From positions 1 to 52,037 of the IMG/VR virus record IMGVR_UViG_3300036826_000115: a stretch of 52,037 nucleotides of DNA; one strand, written 5' to 3'. Of this stretch, positions 9,901 through 19,259 are shown piece after piece (within the stretch, counting starts at the first letter, position 1; each line of letters begins with the position of its first letter). Origin of the DNA: a virus. Made by a program: the position numbers and the translations under genes. The notes beneath the pieces are model-generated. The model was given only the letters and a program-made list of their open reading frames with translations. It did not search any database and was not told the DNA's origin.

Positions 9901-10331
9901 ATGGCATGAATCTCGTCATCCGTGGCCTCAACAAGATCCACTTCAAGATCCCCGATTGGGTGCCGAAGGTTGGTGGCAAGGAGTGGGGGATCAACATCCC
10001 CGAGGTTCCGCACATGGCGAAGGGCGGCATCGCCACGGGGACCGTCGTAGCCATGATCGGCGAGGCGGGTCGGGAGGCGGTGCTCCCGTTGAGTGCCGCT
10101 GTCTACAAGGAGCTTGCCACTGGCATCGTCAACGCGATGCAGACCATCGTTGCTCCGCGCCAACCTGGGGTCGCGGCTGCGACGGCGGGAGGTGGCGGGG
10201 TCACTATCGAACAGCAGACGGTGATCCTGCCCCCCGCTCCCGGCCATGACCAGATGGGAGATACGCGGCATCAGGCCGTACAGTTCGCCCGAGAGATGTC
10301 ACGTCGAGGTGGTTCTTCGGTCGGTCACTGA
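6960..10331 (+). CDS. Tail tape measure protein
   Basis: 1123 residues, the longest gene. It sets tail length and helps DNA ejection. The order is: an N-terminal helical part, a Gly/Ala-rich hydrophobic stretch near residues 150-215, a long charged coiled coil (about 225-560, many EEAL, ADASRR and AEEDLAEARKKA heptads), hydrophobic helical segments (600-900), and a C-terminal MIGEAGREAVLPL motif typical of tape measure ends. At about 0.15 nm per residue the tail would be near 170 nm. The ATG at 6960 lies 12 bases after the chaperone stop. Confidence 0.92.
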   Translation: MADTRKVEFDFSGSAEKLIKTLERIEQHIRRVPESKKVDISAKTAQARKELDAFMAELRAASEQSPEITVQLNLKRMAVDVARAKAMVASLPERRTITIRARETAFGRLANAARLVQGAADGAEKALTTLGQSSQNAEKAMEGLTSIGSHLSTFLRRLGPLMAGLGIAVAASLLPAIIALGEAFVGAAAGAGALATALGTALVPGVIAAIGIMGRFNAVMDVLKSKQAADDAAKKASQKAAEGATAEEEALTNARRAAADASRRVVQAEEDLAEARKKAREDIANAEQRQIDAQRRVADATRALADAEVRSYRQIRDAVEAASDAIRDYEHAQLSVAQSKLNTKRAVQELKNLRKQTGLISTDFDDLFKKFTDVNVPLDDLAPALKKAAQQAGGISGTDQLDIEQAILDVREAKLNEKDATDQLSDANRNMNDTQQDAAKLKEQGVHGTDTYRTAVENLESAQRDATEAQKDYNELLKKGVEGADGVVAAHEALGDAIRNEKRQLADLKDARKKAAEGDQAAKDAMDEYRRKREELTGAEKNFLDAVVKFQAAWKTLWKGASQPVIDAVAKITDTLAGALPFLAVPMQQLSESWGKAIDNFVSKVSSLQNLGNLAVGLEGLKTISEDLGDILGNVVNTFLNLGNAAMPFLQDMFKDLKKVTGAWSDQTSDIEGVRKKIAPMVRMFKLFVGIVAAVGDALLSVFSAGAAPIEDFVKWILKGIKGFAKWSKSADGQKKIKQFFEDTLPLAKSLIKFIIGFGKIILKAFQFIAPVIKPAIDSINDFLDIGNFILDLLLKIPTPVRTALGWLVTFGFAFLKIGKFAKGAAEFIGKFPSIAEAVVGLLKGIGSKIVTPFREAWNGIKSLFSLVNFRTLFGGIGSFLRGALTTVKNIIVAPFRAAWTTIKRIFTSGKTSVGTVINGLVDIFKGVVSKLKPVWEALKSGFRSAVAGVKKIFDGFKKVIEGAINTVTTTVKSVVNILVDGMNLVIRGLNKIHFKIPDWVPKVGGKEWGINIPEVPHMAKGGIATGTVVAMIGEAGREAVLPLSAAVYKELATGIVNAMQTIVAPRQPGVAAATAGGGGVTIEQQTVILPPAPGHDQMGDTRHQAVQFAREMSRRGGSSVGH

Positions 10332-11206
10332 TGGCACTTGCTCCTGCAACTATCTCCGAAGGGATCCTAGGTCTGGAGGCCATCCACAACCTCCGGGGTC
10401 TGGAGATGAACAACAAGGACGTCGGGTTCCCGCGCATCGTGTTGGACAAGATCAACGGGATCCATGGTCGGGCAGACGGTGACGACAACCGCGAGCCCCG
10501 TCGTGGTCACATGGGCGAGTGGGTGTATCCGTCCGCATTACGTGGCCGCACGATCACCTATGAGGGGCGTATCCAGGGTCTTGACCTTGTGTCCATGCGG
10601 GCCAAGGCCAACTCACTCCGTAGTGTGTTCGCGTCGAGCGAGCCGGAAGACCCCATGCTCGTGTCGCCGCCGCTTGCCCGTGGTGGTGTCGCCTGGATCA
10701 TGTGGGTGAAGCCTCTGGGCCTCGATCTAGATGATGAGCAGGCATTCGGGCCGACACGCCTGCCGACCGGCTTCCAGCGCACGTTCACAGCTTCGGTCCG
10801 CCAGAGCGACCCGCGCTACTACGTGAACGGGTCGGTCAGTATCGTTGGCTCCAGCGGTCAGATCATCTCTGTCACCAACCTGGGGAACGCCCCGGCAGAG
10901 CCCTGGTTCGTACTGACCAGCCTGGCCTCTTCTGGCGACATCACACTCCAGCGTCTCGATGGCGACCCGCGTAGTCTCATCATCGACGGTGACACGATCC
11001 GTGGTGGGGGGGCTGCGTCGCTCTCAATCGACTTCAAGTCTCGGGTGGTCACAGCCGTCGATCAGCCCGGTTCGGATTACTCCGGGGCTGTGAAGTTCTC
11101 CTCCAACTGGTGGGATGATCAGGTCCAGGGGCTCATCTCCGGAGCACAGATGATCCGCGTGACCGGAGCTGCTTGGAACCTCCAATACCATCACGCGAGC
11201 TACTGA
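10331..11206 (+). CDS. Distal tail protein (Dit-like)
   Basis: 291 residues, beta-rich. Its place between tape measure and Gp37-like hub and its size fit Dit proteins, which form the ring joining the tube to the tip. The N-terminal half (GLEMNNKDVGFPRIVLDKINGIHG) followed by a jelly-roll-like C-terminal half (GNAPAEPWFVLTS, near residue 185) matches the two-domain layout. It overlaps the tape measure stop (TGATG) and abuts the next GTG start. Confidence 0.7.
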   Translation: MALAPATISEGILGLEAIHNLRGLEMNNKDVGFPRIVLDKINGIHGRADGDDNREPRRGHMGEWVYPSALRGRTITYEGRIQGLDLVSMRAKANSLRSVFASSEPEDPMLVSPPLARGGVAWIMWVKPLGLDLDDEQAFGPTRLPTGFQRTFTASVRQSDPRYYVNGSVSIVGSSGQIISVTNLGNAPAEPWFVLTSLASSGDITLQRLDGDPRSLIIDGDTIRGGGAASLSIDFKSRVVTAVDQPGSDYSGAVKFSSNWWDDQVQGLISGAQMIRVTGAAWNLQYHHASY

Positions 11207-12406
11207 GTGCAGCTCAAAGCATGGATCACCGATATCTGGGGCGTTCCTAAGACGTACTTGGAGCAATTCTCCAACCTAGAGGTCCGCGACCCGGTCAACG
11301 ATTCACGGACAGCAAAGCTCCTTCTGAGTATGCATGACCCATCCGTGCGGAATGTCATGCCACTCCAGCGTCTTCTGAAGATCACGTATGGACCATTCTT
11401 GATCTTCTGGGGCTATATCACGCGACCAGTCCACGATTTCAACGCAGGCACGGTGGAGGTCAATGCGCACGACCCCACACTGAAGCTGAAACATCACTAC
11501 CATCGGTACGGGGACATGGCGGTGGACTACGGCTACCCGATAGATGGCACTGGATACCGGGTCCTCATCGAGTCATCGGTGCCTATCGAGCCACAGCTTG
11601 ATCGCCTCCCGCCGATCCCTGGGAACGGGATTCTCTGGGGGTACGACGCGTCTACGCCGCAGGGGCCGAAGCCCACGACTGATCCTCCGAAGGACACTGA
11701 TGGTATCTGGCGGCGTGCGGAGCGGGGGGCGAACGTCTGGGAGACACTCGTCAACGCCTCCCAGGTTGTCGGTGCTCCGGATTTCCGGTTCCGGCCCGTG
11801 GATGATGAACATGTCGGTGTCTTTGGCTCCGTACCGTCTGGTTTCTTCTGCGAACTCGACACCTTCGACATCCTCGGTGAGGACAAGACCCAGCGTGTCG
11901 TGTTCGACTGTGGGTTCGGCGACGACACTGCGGAGAACATCATCTGGGAGCCTGATGGTGACGCGGTCCGCAACTACTGGGTCCAGGTCTACCCTGGAGG
12001 CGAGAGAAACAGGGCTGATGAGAACCGGAAGGCGCTGGTCCATTCTGGTGCGTCCTGGGAGCAGTACGGCATCTACGAGGGGTGGGAGAGCAGTGGACAG
12101 AAGGACAGCAAGGAAGTTCTGACCGCGAAGGCGAAGGCGTGGGTCCGCGCTTACGCATGGGTCCCCGATTTCTTCACGATTACGCCCGCTATGGACTCTG
12201 TACGAACGCCGAAGTACGGCACTGACTTTGTGACCGGTGACATCATCCGAGTCCGAGCGAAGCGTGGCTACTCTGCGATCGAGATGAACGGGCGCATCAC
12301 CGTGACGACGTTCACTCAAGTTGACGCCGTCTCGAATACGAAGCTGGGTCTCGAAGTGGTTCCGGACTACACAGTGGATGAGGACAGCACGGACCCCGAG
12401 GACTAA
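11207..12406 (+). CDS. Minor tail / tail hub protein, ReqiPepy6 Gp37-like
   Basis: 399 residues, started by GTG directly after the previous stop. The start (VQLKAWITDIWGVPKTYLEQF) and the centre (FWGYITRPVHDFNAGTVEVNAHDP) resemble the actinophage Gp37-like family, which forms the hub of the tail tip. It is beta-rich with no hydrolase motif. The next gene overlaps at its stop. Confidence 0.7.
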   Translation: MQLKAWITDIWGVPKTYLEQFSNLEVRDPVNDSRTAKLLLSMHDPSVRNVMPLQRLLKITYGPFLIFWGYITRPVHDFNAGTVEVNAHDPTLKLKHHYHRYGDMAVDYGYPIDGTGYRVLIESSVPIEPQLDRLPPIPGNGILWGYDASTPQGPKPTTDPPKDTDGIWRRAERGANVWETLVNASQVVGAPDFRFRPVDDEHVGVFGSVPSGFFCELDTFDILGEDKTQRVVFDCGFGDDTAENIIWEPDGDAVRNYWVQVYPGGERNRADENRKALVHSGASWEQYGIYEGWESSGQKDSKEVLTAKAKAWVRAYAWVPDFFTITPAMDSVRTPKYGTDFVTGDIIRVRAKRGYSAIEMNGRITVTTFTQVDAVSNTKLGLEVVPDYTVDEDSTDPED

Positions 12407-12900
12407 TGCCGATCCACGCCCGTACACCTGACTATCTCAGAAATCACATCACGTTGGAGCATCGTGTCACGAACTTGGAGACGGGCGTCCACCCAACCAC
12501 TGCTGATGTGGACTACTTCGACTCGACGCCGTGGACAGAGATCATCGTTACGAACAGTAATCTCACCTACGCGACAACCGGCCTCATCCAAGAGCGTCCG
12601 TACTGGCGTAAGCGCGTCGGGATGATCGCTCTACGTGGAGCTATCGAGCCGAAGGGCGGCATCGGCGGGCACTGGCCGACATCACCCCCGGAGGGTGTGC
12701 TCTTCTCGACACTGCCCAAGAACGCTCGTCCTGGTGTCACGCTACGGATGCGTATCACTGTCCGTGAAACACCGTGGGCGGGAACACTGGAGGTCCGCGA
12801 CAACGGCGAGATGCGGATCATCTACGAACCGTGGACCCCTTCGGCAGGAGGTGTCCAGGCCCGCTTCGACGGCGTGATGTGGGTGCCCGACGATGGGTAG
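12406..12900 (+). CDS. Minor tail protein, small
   Basis: 164 residues. It opens with a short basic helix (ITLEHRVTNLETG) that could be a trimer or attachment element, followed by a beta-rich domain with many Trp and Pro. Its position directly after the hub gene suggests a baseplate or tip component. The family is not recognised. It overlaps the next gene by eight bases. Confidence 0.7.
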   Translation: MPIHARTPDYLRNHITLEHRVTNLETGVHPTTADVDYFDSTPWTEIIVTNSNLTYATTGLIQERPYWRKRVGMIALRGAIEPKGGIGGHWPTSPPEGVLFSTLPKNARPGVTLRMRITVRETPWAGTLEVRDNGEMRIIYEPWTPSAGGVQARFDGVMWVPDDG

Positions 12901-14464
12901 GGTCACACAGCGAACAGGCGCGGACGTGATCGACGGGATGATCGATGTCTCCGAGCGTGTGCGCAAGCTGGAGGTCATGGCGTCAAGCCTGACGGTACGT
13001 CCAAAGGGCTGGGAGCCGACATATGACGACTCCGACACGATCGCCCGACATCTGTTCTCCATCGCGCCTTGGAACTGTGACCAGACAATCGCGGCTGGTG
13101 AGACGAATGGATTCCCGAAGGCATGGCTGAACCGGCCCGCTTCGTTCCTACGTGACAAGTTAGACGAGGAGGGCTTCGGCCCCGCTTACGGGTCTCCCGA
13201 CAGGCCGGTGAATCAAGACGGAGCCGGATGGACACTCTTCCTGATCGCGCTCCATAGCGCGCCTCGCATCGGGCTACCGTCGATTGAGATGGTGCGCTTT
13301 GGCGACGACGAACCGCCGTATACGACAATAGCCATCGGCGGGCGCGAGACCAGCGAGGTCGATTGGTGGAACCAGACGACGCGACGCTGGACGGTCTGGC
13401 ATGGGTTGGCGACGGGGAAATGGGCGTTCGCTACGCCTGGTCACACATACTCCGCATGGGATCCTGGGTCTCCAGATCTGACACCCCTACTGACGTTGTT
13501 CGGGGTCCCGATCACTACGTCTGGTTGTTATGTCCTCTCTCATGGCGGCGCGTACGAGCCGTGGTGGTGGGTCAACGGGATGGACACCGCCAAGTGGGTC
13601 GGAGCGAACTGGGACGGTGACCCGTCACGCATCTCTAGTTGCGAGAACACCCAAGTCTGGCTCGCGGGGCAACTCCAGTGGGTCTACGGGACCGCCGCGT
13701 CCAAGGTGGGAGCACCGTGGCCTCCCGATCCAACTCAATACGCACAGCTCTGCAAGAAGTTCGGCCAACAGTGGGTCATAGGCGGCCAATCGGGCTTCTA
13801 CGTTGTCCTAGGTGCCGAGCTTTGGATGGGAGGACCACCACTAGCTTGGAGTCAGTACGAGAAGCCGAAGTGGGCGTGGTTCACCCGTTCGGATCAGATG
13901 AGTGCGATGCAAGTGCTCCGAGATGACTACGAGTGCCCTACATATGGGATCACTCCCTATTTCGGCTTCCCGGGATGGCAGGTCTTCAAGGATCGTATCA
14001 ACGGTCTGTTGGAGATGTTCCCCGGTATCCAGGCATGGTACGACACATGGCTGCCGATCGCGAAGGCTGAAGAGTCGAAGAACCGGCAGTGGATGCATGT
14101 CAACCCCGGAGCTTTCGGCAGCGTCGAGGTCGCGGTGCGCGACAAGCACGTCTATCTCAATGGGACGCTGAGACGCTGGGGGAGTTGGAACCCGATCGGC
14201 GCGCTCTGTGGTTTCACGAGCCCTGATATCCCTCCACCGGCTGGCCTTGCGGATGGGAATTACATGCCCTTCCCCGCCCGCACGAAGGATGGTAGGGACA
14301 TCCAATTACGTCTCGGACGGTCTGGGAACCTCTACACGTTCGGGATCCTTGGTGGACAAGAACAGGTCTATAGCAACACCTACACCGACCCGGAGAGCGA
14401 CCCTGCCGACTATCACATCGTCTTTGATGACGTGAGATGGGCGACTGACCAGGACGTCGATTGA
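12893..14464 (+). CDS. Large tryptophan-rich minor tail protein, function unknown
   Basis: 523 residues, very rich in Trp, Tyr and Gly. A short N-terminal helix (VIDGMIDVSERVRKLEVMAS) is like the one in the preceding protein and may attach both to the same tip structure. The central part (WWNQTTRRWTVWHGLATGKW, then WWWVNGMDTAKWVG) could be a carbohydrate-binding or receptor-binding surface. No glycosidase or peptidase motif was identified. The stop overlaps the next ATG (TGATG). Confidence 0.75.
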   Translation: MGRVTQRTGADVIDGMIDVSERVRKLEVMASSLTVRPKGWEPTYDDSDTIARHLFSIAPWNCDQTIAAGETNGFPKAWLNRPASFLRDKLDEEGFGPAYGSPDRPVNQDGAGWTLFLIALHSAPRIGLPSIEMVRFGDDEPPYTTIAIGGRETSEVDWWNQTTRRWTVWHGLATGKWAFATPGHTYSAWDPGSPDLTPLLTLFGVPITTSGCYVLSHGGAYEPWWWVNGMDTAKWVGANWDGDPSRISSCENTQVWLAGQLQWVYGTAASKVGAPWPPDPTQYAQLCKKFGQQWVIGGQSGFYVVLGAELWMGGPPLAWSQYEKPKWAWFTRSDQMSAMQVLRDDYECPTYGITPYFGFPGWQVFKDRINGLLEMFPGIQAWYDTWLPIAKAEESKNRQWMHVNPGAFGSVEVAVRDKHVYLNGTLRRWGSWNPIGALCGFTSPDIPPPAGLADGNYMPFPARTKDGRDIQLRLGRSGNLYTFGILGGQEQVYSNTYTDPESDPADYHIVFDDVRWATDQDVD

Positions 14465-15375
14465 TGCCAGGATTCGCGGACACCGGCGACTATCTGGTCC
14501 ACCTCGTGGGTGCTCCGGCGGGTGCGGGGACTACGACATATGTCCATGACCCTTGGCCTCGCAGCGGCTATATCTCGATCCGTGTCTCTGGGATCTACTA
14601 CAAGTTCGACATCCGTGCGGGAGGACCTCCCTACTATGCCGACTATATCCCTCCAGGACAATATGACGACGCCAGCGAAGAGGTCACAGAGGGCCAGCAG
14701 GGGGAGCAGGGGCCGACAGGCGAACCTGGTCCTATCGGTCCTCAGGGGCCGCAAGGAGAACCCGGCGCGGCGATGCACTGGGAGGGTGACTGGGCAGCAG
14801 GGACTGTCTACGACAGCTTCGCAGTAGTCCAGCGTGACCACTCGGCGTATGCCTCCTTACAGGATTTCAACCAAGGGAATGACCCGCTCACAGCGACATT
14901 CGCATGGGGTCTCATCATCGATGGTGTCGTTGGTCCACAAGGACAGCCAGGCCCCGTCGGTCCTCAAGGACCAAAAGGTGATCCGGGTTCGCCTCTCCCC
15001 ACACGGTCGTCGTTGACGTTCACAACGTCATCGCTCGCGACTGCGGCTGGTGAGAGTGGGAGCGTGACCTTGGCGCTCGGCTATCGGATTATGAGGGTGG
15101 ACACGACCAGAGCAGCACGAGTGCGGCTCTACACGACGCCCGCGAAGCGCAGTGCAGACATCTTGCGTCCGGTGACCGACGATCCAATTGGTGATCATGG
15201 GTGTGTGGTGGAAATTCTGACAACTGCATCAGTTCTCGGTGTTGATACGTCACCAGTCCCACAGGGCTATTCGATGGAGACGCCGCCGACATCAGTTATC
15301 GCTTGGCGTGTAGACAACCTTGATACTGCTGGACCTGTGGGAGTCACCTTGGTCTGGCAACCTCAGGAGACCTGA
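14461..15375 (+). CDS. Collagen-like tail fibre with carbohydrate-binding-like module
   Basis: 304 residues. Two short Gly-X-Y blocks (about 82-101 and 158-177) flank a module of about 55 residues containing WEGDWAAGTVYDSFAVVQRD. This resembles the W-x-x-G-T-x-Y-x-x-x-x-V pattern of CBM5/12-like chitin or sugar binders. A C-terminal beta domain follows. Probably a thin receptor-binding fibre. It overlaps both neighbours by TGATG-type junctions. Confidence 0.75.
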   Translation: MMPGFADTGDYLVHLVGAPAGAGTTTYVHDPWPRSGYISIRVSGIYYKFDIRAGGPPYYADYIPPGQYDDASEEVTEGQQGEQGPTGEPGPIGPQGPQGEPGAAMHWEGDWAAGTVYDSFAVVQRDHSAYASLQDFNQGNDPLTATFAWGLIIDGVVGPQGQPGPVGPQGPKGDPGSPLPTRSSLTFTTSSLATAAGESGSVTLALGYRIMRVDTTRAARVRLYTTPAKRSADILRPVTDDPIGDHGCVVEILTTASVLGVDTSPVPQGYSMETPPTSVIAWRVDNLDTAGPVGVTLVWQPQET

Positions 15376-16283
15376 TGGCGACCGACTATCGCACTGCTGA
15401 CGCCTACTACATCAATTCGGATGTTCGATGGCAGGCGTACGTGCAGAACTTTGAGGCGTGCCTGCTGGCGAGTACTGGGATGGTCGTAGCATCTGACACC
15501 GGCCAGTTGAACCCGGCGACGACGACCCGTCCTGCGTCTGGTCTGCCCGGCGCGGGGTTTCGTATGTACCGATTCGATGATGCAGCGCAGACGACGTTCC
15601 CGATTTTCCTGCGCGTTGATTTCGTCGTTGCGACTGGACAGATCTTTGCCATGCCCACCGTTCGTGTCAGCACGCAGACCGATGGGGCCGGGGCGATGAC
15701 GGGCACGCGGCTATCGACATCGACTTCCCTCGATGTCAACACCGCTGGCGGCACGGTCGGCGCGACACGTCACTTCTGGGCCTCTGGAGGGCCAGGACGG
15801 CTCGCGTTCGTGACTGGCGATCCGAGCGATACTCGCGGGTGTTGTTGCATCATCGTAGAACGGATGCGCAAGCTTGATGGCTCTGCCTCGTCGTCGGGTG
15901 TCTTCTATCTATTCGGGTATGGACAGGTGCCGTCGAGTATCGGAGCTCGGATGGGTGTGATCCCACATACCAGCTATGGGGTGAACGTGATGGAGATCGT
16001 CCAGGGTGCTGGCGCACAAGGTCAGCCGAACGCTGGTGCATCGTTGTCACGGGCGGCAGCGGGGAACGCACTCTGCTTGGTCCCATATCTCATGCCGATG
16101 GCACCCGACTGGCTCTCGATCATGGGTCTGCTCGGGGCACCTAGCGGCGTGACCGTCCACGGTGGGGTCATCAATACGGAATGGATGGGTGCGAGCCGGG
16201 CCTACATGCCGCTGAACAACAATCTCATCCCAGCGTCACTCATGGACCCGAGCAACCTCCAGGGCTGCATCCTATGGGAATAG
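15375..16283 (+). CDS. Tail-tip structural protein, unknown family
   Basis: 302 residues, Gly/Ala/Ser-rich and beta-rich, with a run of three cysteines (RGCCCIIVE) near residue 157, which is unusual for a virion protein. It sits in the block of fibre and tip genes and is followed directly by a lectin-like gene. No catalytic motif was seen. Confidence 0.7.
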   Translation: MATDYRTADAYYINSDVRWQAYVQNFEACLLASTGMVVASDTGQLNPATTTRPASGLPGAGFRMYRFDDAAQTTFPIFLRVDFVVATGQIFAMPTVRVSTQTDGAGAMTGTRLSTSTSLDVNTAGGTVGATRHFWASGGPGRLAFVTGDPSDTRGCCCIIVERMRKLDGSASSSGVFYLFGYGQVPSSIGARMGVIPHTSYGVNVMEIVQGAGAQGQPNAGASLSRAAAGNALCLVPYLMPMAPDWLSIMGLLGAPSGVTVHGGVINTEWMGASRAYMPLNNNLIPASLMDPSNLQGCILWE

Positions 16284-17090
16284 ATGACCTACTCCGACGT
16301 CATCCTCGCCGAACCAACGCTCCGCCACTTCTGGCATCTGGGTGCGAACAACACTGATCTCAAGGGTGGCGTGGGACTGACATATGGGTCCGCTGTAGTC
16401 CGGAATGTCACCGGTTATGCGCCGGAAGATACCGCGACCGTGTTCGACCGGAACACGAATGCCTACGGGACTGCTGATCCGACGGCGTATGCGGGAGCGC
16501 ACTCAGTGGAAGTGTTGTTCTCGGCAGACCCGGCCACGATGACGAACGGCTGGTACATCTTCGGGACGAGGACGGCGGGCGGAGCGATACTCAGCACAGA
16601 GTGGACACTTGACCCAGCCAGCAACACGACGATGCGGTTCGCCTTGGGGAATGGATCGACCTCCTGGAGTTCCTCGACACTCGCGGCTGGTCTTTTACGG
16701 AATGTCTGGCATCACGCTGTGCTCGCGATCGGATCTGACGGCTCATGGGAGATCTTCCTCGATAGGGTGAGTGTCGGTTCCGGAACATGGGGCATCACGG
16801 GTACGCCGACGCTGTTCACAGCGACCAACAAGCTCACCCTCGCCCACTACAGCCGCTCCTTTGATGTCAACTGGGCTTTCAAAGGCATCATGCAGAACTT
16901 CGCCATCTACACATCGAAGTTGACGCTGGCGCAGGTCCAAGCGCACTACGATGCGCTCCCTCCGCGAACATACCGTCTCCCCCTCGGTGACTTCCCGACC
17001 GCACCGAGGGAGTTCTTCCCACTCCCGGTTGGCGGTGGTGGGAGTGGTAGTGGGGACCGGCCTCTCTTCGGGCAGCTCTGGCCGCGATGA
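16284..17090 (+). CDS. Lectin-like (LamG/concanavalin fold) tail protein
   Basis: 268 residues. The spacing of HFWHLG, then SVEVLFSADP, NVWHHAVLAI, WEIFLDRVSVGSG and IYTSKLTLAQVQAHYDA is that of LamG/ConA-like modules, whose strand W-H-H-x-x and final helix are typical. Such modules in phage tips bind cell-surface sugars. A Gly/Ser linker (GGGGSGSG) and short C-terminal tail follow. The stop overlaps the start of the holin-like gene (ATGA). Confidence 0.75.
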   Translation: MTYSDVILAEPTLRHFWHLGANNTDLKGGVGLTYGSAVVRNVTGYAPEDTATVFDRNTNAYGTADPTAYAGAHSVEVLFSADPATMTNGWYIFGTRTAGGAILSTEWTLDPASNTTMRFALGNGSTSWSSSTLAAGLLRNVWHHAVLAIGSDGSWEIFLDRVSVGSGTWGITGTPTLFTATNKLTLAHYSRSFDVNWAFKGIMQNFAIYTSKLTLAQVQAHYDALPPRTYRLPLGDFPTAPREFFPLPVGGGGSGSGDRPLFGQLWPR

Positions 17091-17281
17091 AGGTGATCGC
17101 CACCAAGCTCTGGGAAGAACCCGCCGCATGCATCGGCCTGTTCGTCACGCTCGGCCTGTTGCTACTGAACCTCCTTGGTGACACGGATTGGTCGCTCCAA
17201 TCAATCATCGAGGTTCTTGCCCCGTTCGTGTCGAGCCTGGGCATCCGTCAGGTTGTGACCCCGGCCAAGGCGGAACCGTGA
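17087..17281 (+). CDS. Holin-like membrane protein
   Basis: 64 residues. It has one clear membrane segment (CIGLFVTLGLLLLNLLG, about 15-31), a second weaker hydrophobic helix (SIIEVLAPFVSSLGI), and a short charged C terminus. Size, position between tail genes and endolysin, and overlap with the next small membrane protein suggest a holin. Which of the two neighbours is the holin and which the antiholin or accessory protein cannot be told from sequence. Confidence 0.65.
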   Translation: MKVIATKLWEEPAACIGLFVTLGLLLLNLLGDTDWSLQSIIEVLAPFVSSLGIRQVVTPAKAEP

Positions 17282-17861
<580 letters not shown>

Positions 17862-17892
17862 GCCGCCGCTGCTTCTGAGAAGCTTGTCCGCC

Positions 17893-18129
17893 ATGAACGC
17901 CACTCCGGCTGTCCACATGGGCTGTGTACTGAAGGAGTGTCGCGAGCGTGGCTACGACTTTGACAAGGCGTGGGAGCTTGCGATGCGTAGCCTCCCACGA
18001 GGGCGGACGATGGAACAGAGGGATTACCTCACAGAATGGAAAGACGCCCTACGATGGGCCAAGCCGATGTTCCGTCAGTCATACACAGAGGAGCAAGAAC
18101 ATGTCGGAGACTACGTCACCGCAGCCTGA
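17893..18129 (+). CDS. Hypothetical 78-residue protein
   Basis: Starts MNATPAVHMGCVLKECRERG. It is helical and charged (DKAWELAMRS, LTEWKDALRWAKP). The ATG at 17893 is chosen because the longer frame upstream runs through the end of the collagen-like gene. The Shine-Dalgarno is weak. It overlaps the next gene by 29 bases. No known family. Confidence 0.6.
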   Translation: MNATPAVHMGCVLKECRERGYDFDKAWELAMRSLPRGRTMEQRDYLTEWKDALRWAKPMFRQSYTEEQEHVGDYVTAA

Positions 18130-18364
18130 CCCCGAAGCCGACCCGACCGCCGTCGATCCGGACGCGGCTGAGCAGGAGCGTCTCAAGCAGCAGTCGTACC
18201 AGCAGGCGGCAGACCCCGGGGGCGAAGGCCATCCGGTTCCCGGTGAGACTGGCGAAGATGCGGAGGACGAGGAGGCCGAGCCGGTGGACCCGGCCCAGGC
18301 CGACACCCCAGAGGACAATGACCCTGAGCCGGACGAAGAGGACAAGCCTGACGGGGAGGCATGA
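18101..18364 (+). CDS. Small acidic hypothetical protein
   Basis: 87 residues, starting MSETTSPQPDPEADPTAVDP after GAGGAGCAAGAAC, a good ribosome site. Nearly half of the residues are Asp, Glu or Pro, so it is probably disordered. It sits directly before the endolysin. It could be a regulator or DNA mimic, but nothing supports a specific function. Confidence 0.65.
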   Translation: MSETTSPQPDPEADPTAVDPDAAEQERLKQQSYQQAADPGGEGHPVPGETGEDAEDEEAEPVDPAQADTPEDNDPEPDEEDKPDGEA

Positions 18365-18862
18365 GTGGCGAGTTATTCGGGCCTGGACAAGAAGGAGCGG
18401 CTCCGCTGTCGTGAGTTGATCGCGAACGCGGCCTGGCTCGCCTACGAGCACCGGTCGGCTGTCCACTACACACAGGGCGCGAAGCGCTGGGACGGCATCA
18501 ACAAGGACCTGAAGGCGTACCAGGGTGAGTACCCGAAGTACGCCGACTGCTCATCCCTTGTGACGTGGTGCTTGTGGAACGGGCTCGATCACTTCCACCT
18601 GAAGGACATCGTCAACGGTGCTGCCTGGAAGGCTGGCTACACCGGGACCATGTTGCAGCATGGGAAGGTCGTCAAACACAAGGAGAACTTCCTGCGTGGC
18701 GACTGTGTGATCTACGGGAACGCACCGGGGAAGCACACTGCGATCATCGTGGGTGCCAAGAATGGTGTCCCGATGGTGATCAGCCATGGCAGCGAGTCCG
18801 GCCCGCACTACATCCGCTGGGACTACCGCAGTGACATCAACTGTGTCAGGCGGTACGTCTAG
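18365..18862 (+). CDS. Endolysin, NlpC/P60-type cysteine peptidase/amidase
   Basis: 165 residues, GTG start one base after the previous stop. It should cut peptidoglycan peptides or amide bonds. C62 in ADCSSLVTWC is the expected nucleophile, and H124 in GKHTAIIVG the catalytic His, the usual D-C-S-(S/G) and (G/P)-x-H order of NlpC/P60 enzymes. A third polar residue is likely in VISHGSE (near 143). No separate cell-wall-binding domain is present, so this is a short single-domain lysin. The stop overlaps, tail to tail, the last minus-strand gene. Confidence 0.85.
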   Translation: MASYSGLDKKERLRCRELIANAAWLAYEHRSAVHYTQGAKRWDGINKDLKAYQGEYPKYADCSSLVTWCLWNGLDHFHLKDIVNGAAWKAGYTGTMLQHGKVVKHKENFLRGDCVIYGNAPGKHTAIIVGAKNGVPMVISHGSESGPHYIRWDYRSDINCVRRYV

Positions 18863-18951
18863 CGGATGATGAAGTAGATCATCAGGAAGACCAGGACCAG
18901 CACCACCGTCAGAAAAGCGATAGCCAGGTCGGTGGCGTCTGCGAAGGTCAA
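18859..18951 (-). CDS. 30-residue single-span membrane peptide
   Basis: TTG start overlapping the previous stop (TTGA at 18948-18951). The frame reads a short polar start (LTFADATDLA), a long hydrophobic helix (IAFLTVVLVLVFLMIYFII) and a final Arg. Codon phase and four-base coupling to the upstream gene support that it is real. It ends the minus-strand operon and overlaps the endolysin stop convergently. A holin-like or membrane-modulating role is possible. Confidence 0.55.
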   Translation of the reverse strand: MTFADATDLAIAFLTVVLVLVFLMIYFIIR

Positions 18952-19259
18952 GGCAGGTCCCGGAGCCTGTTTGAGAAGAGGATCATAAACTCGGGGCCGA
19001 TCCGTTGGGCGATGCCGAACAACTCGCTCACGATCGCCGCCGCACCGTCCGCATCGAACAGGTAGAGGTTGTCCTCCCGACGCTTGGACTTGTTCACACG
19101 ACCCGCGAGCTCAAGGGCGAGCACGACCTCCTCCATCTTGCCCTCGCGGATCGCGCCGACAACCGCGACCTCCACCGTATCCATGAGCACCGCATCCGTC
19201 GTGTCTACGACCACTTGGTCTTTGTCGTACGGGCTTCCCGGTCCCGCGATCCTACCCAT
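18948..19259 (-). CDS. Hypothetical 103-residue protein
   Basis: Starts MGRIAGPGSPYDKDQVVVD and is mainly alpha-helical, with a basic patch (VNKSKRRED) and a hydrophobic C-terminal helix (AAIVSELFGIAQRIGPEFMI). Start and stop are coupled to both neighbours. The family is not recognised. Confidence 0.65.
   Translation of the reverse strand: MGRIAGPGSPYDKDQVVVDTTDAVLMDTVEVAVVGAIREGKMEEVVLALELAGRVNKSKRREDNLYLFDADGAAAIVSELFGIAQRIGPEFMILFSNRLRDLP

Noticed and set aside
9336-10271. 311-codon minus-strand frame opposite the tape measure
   Set aside because: Shadow of the tape measure gene; Arg/Asp/Leu-rich without motifs.
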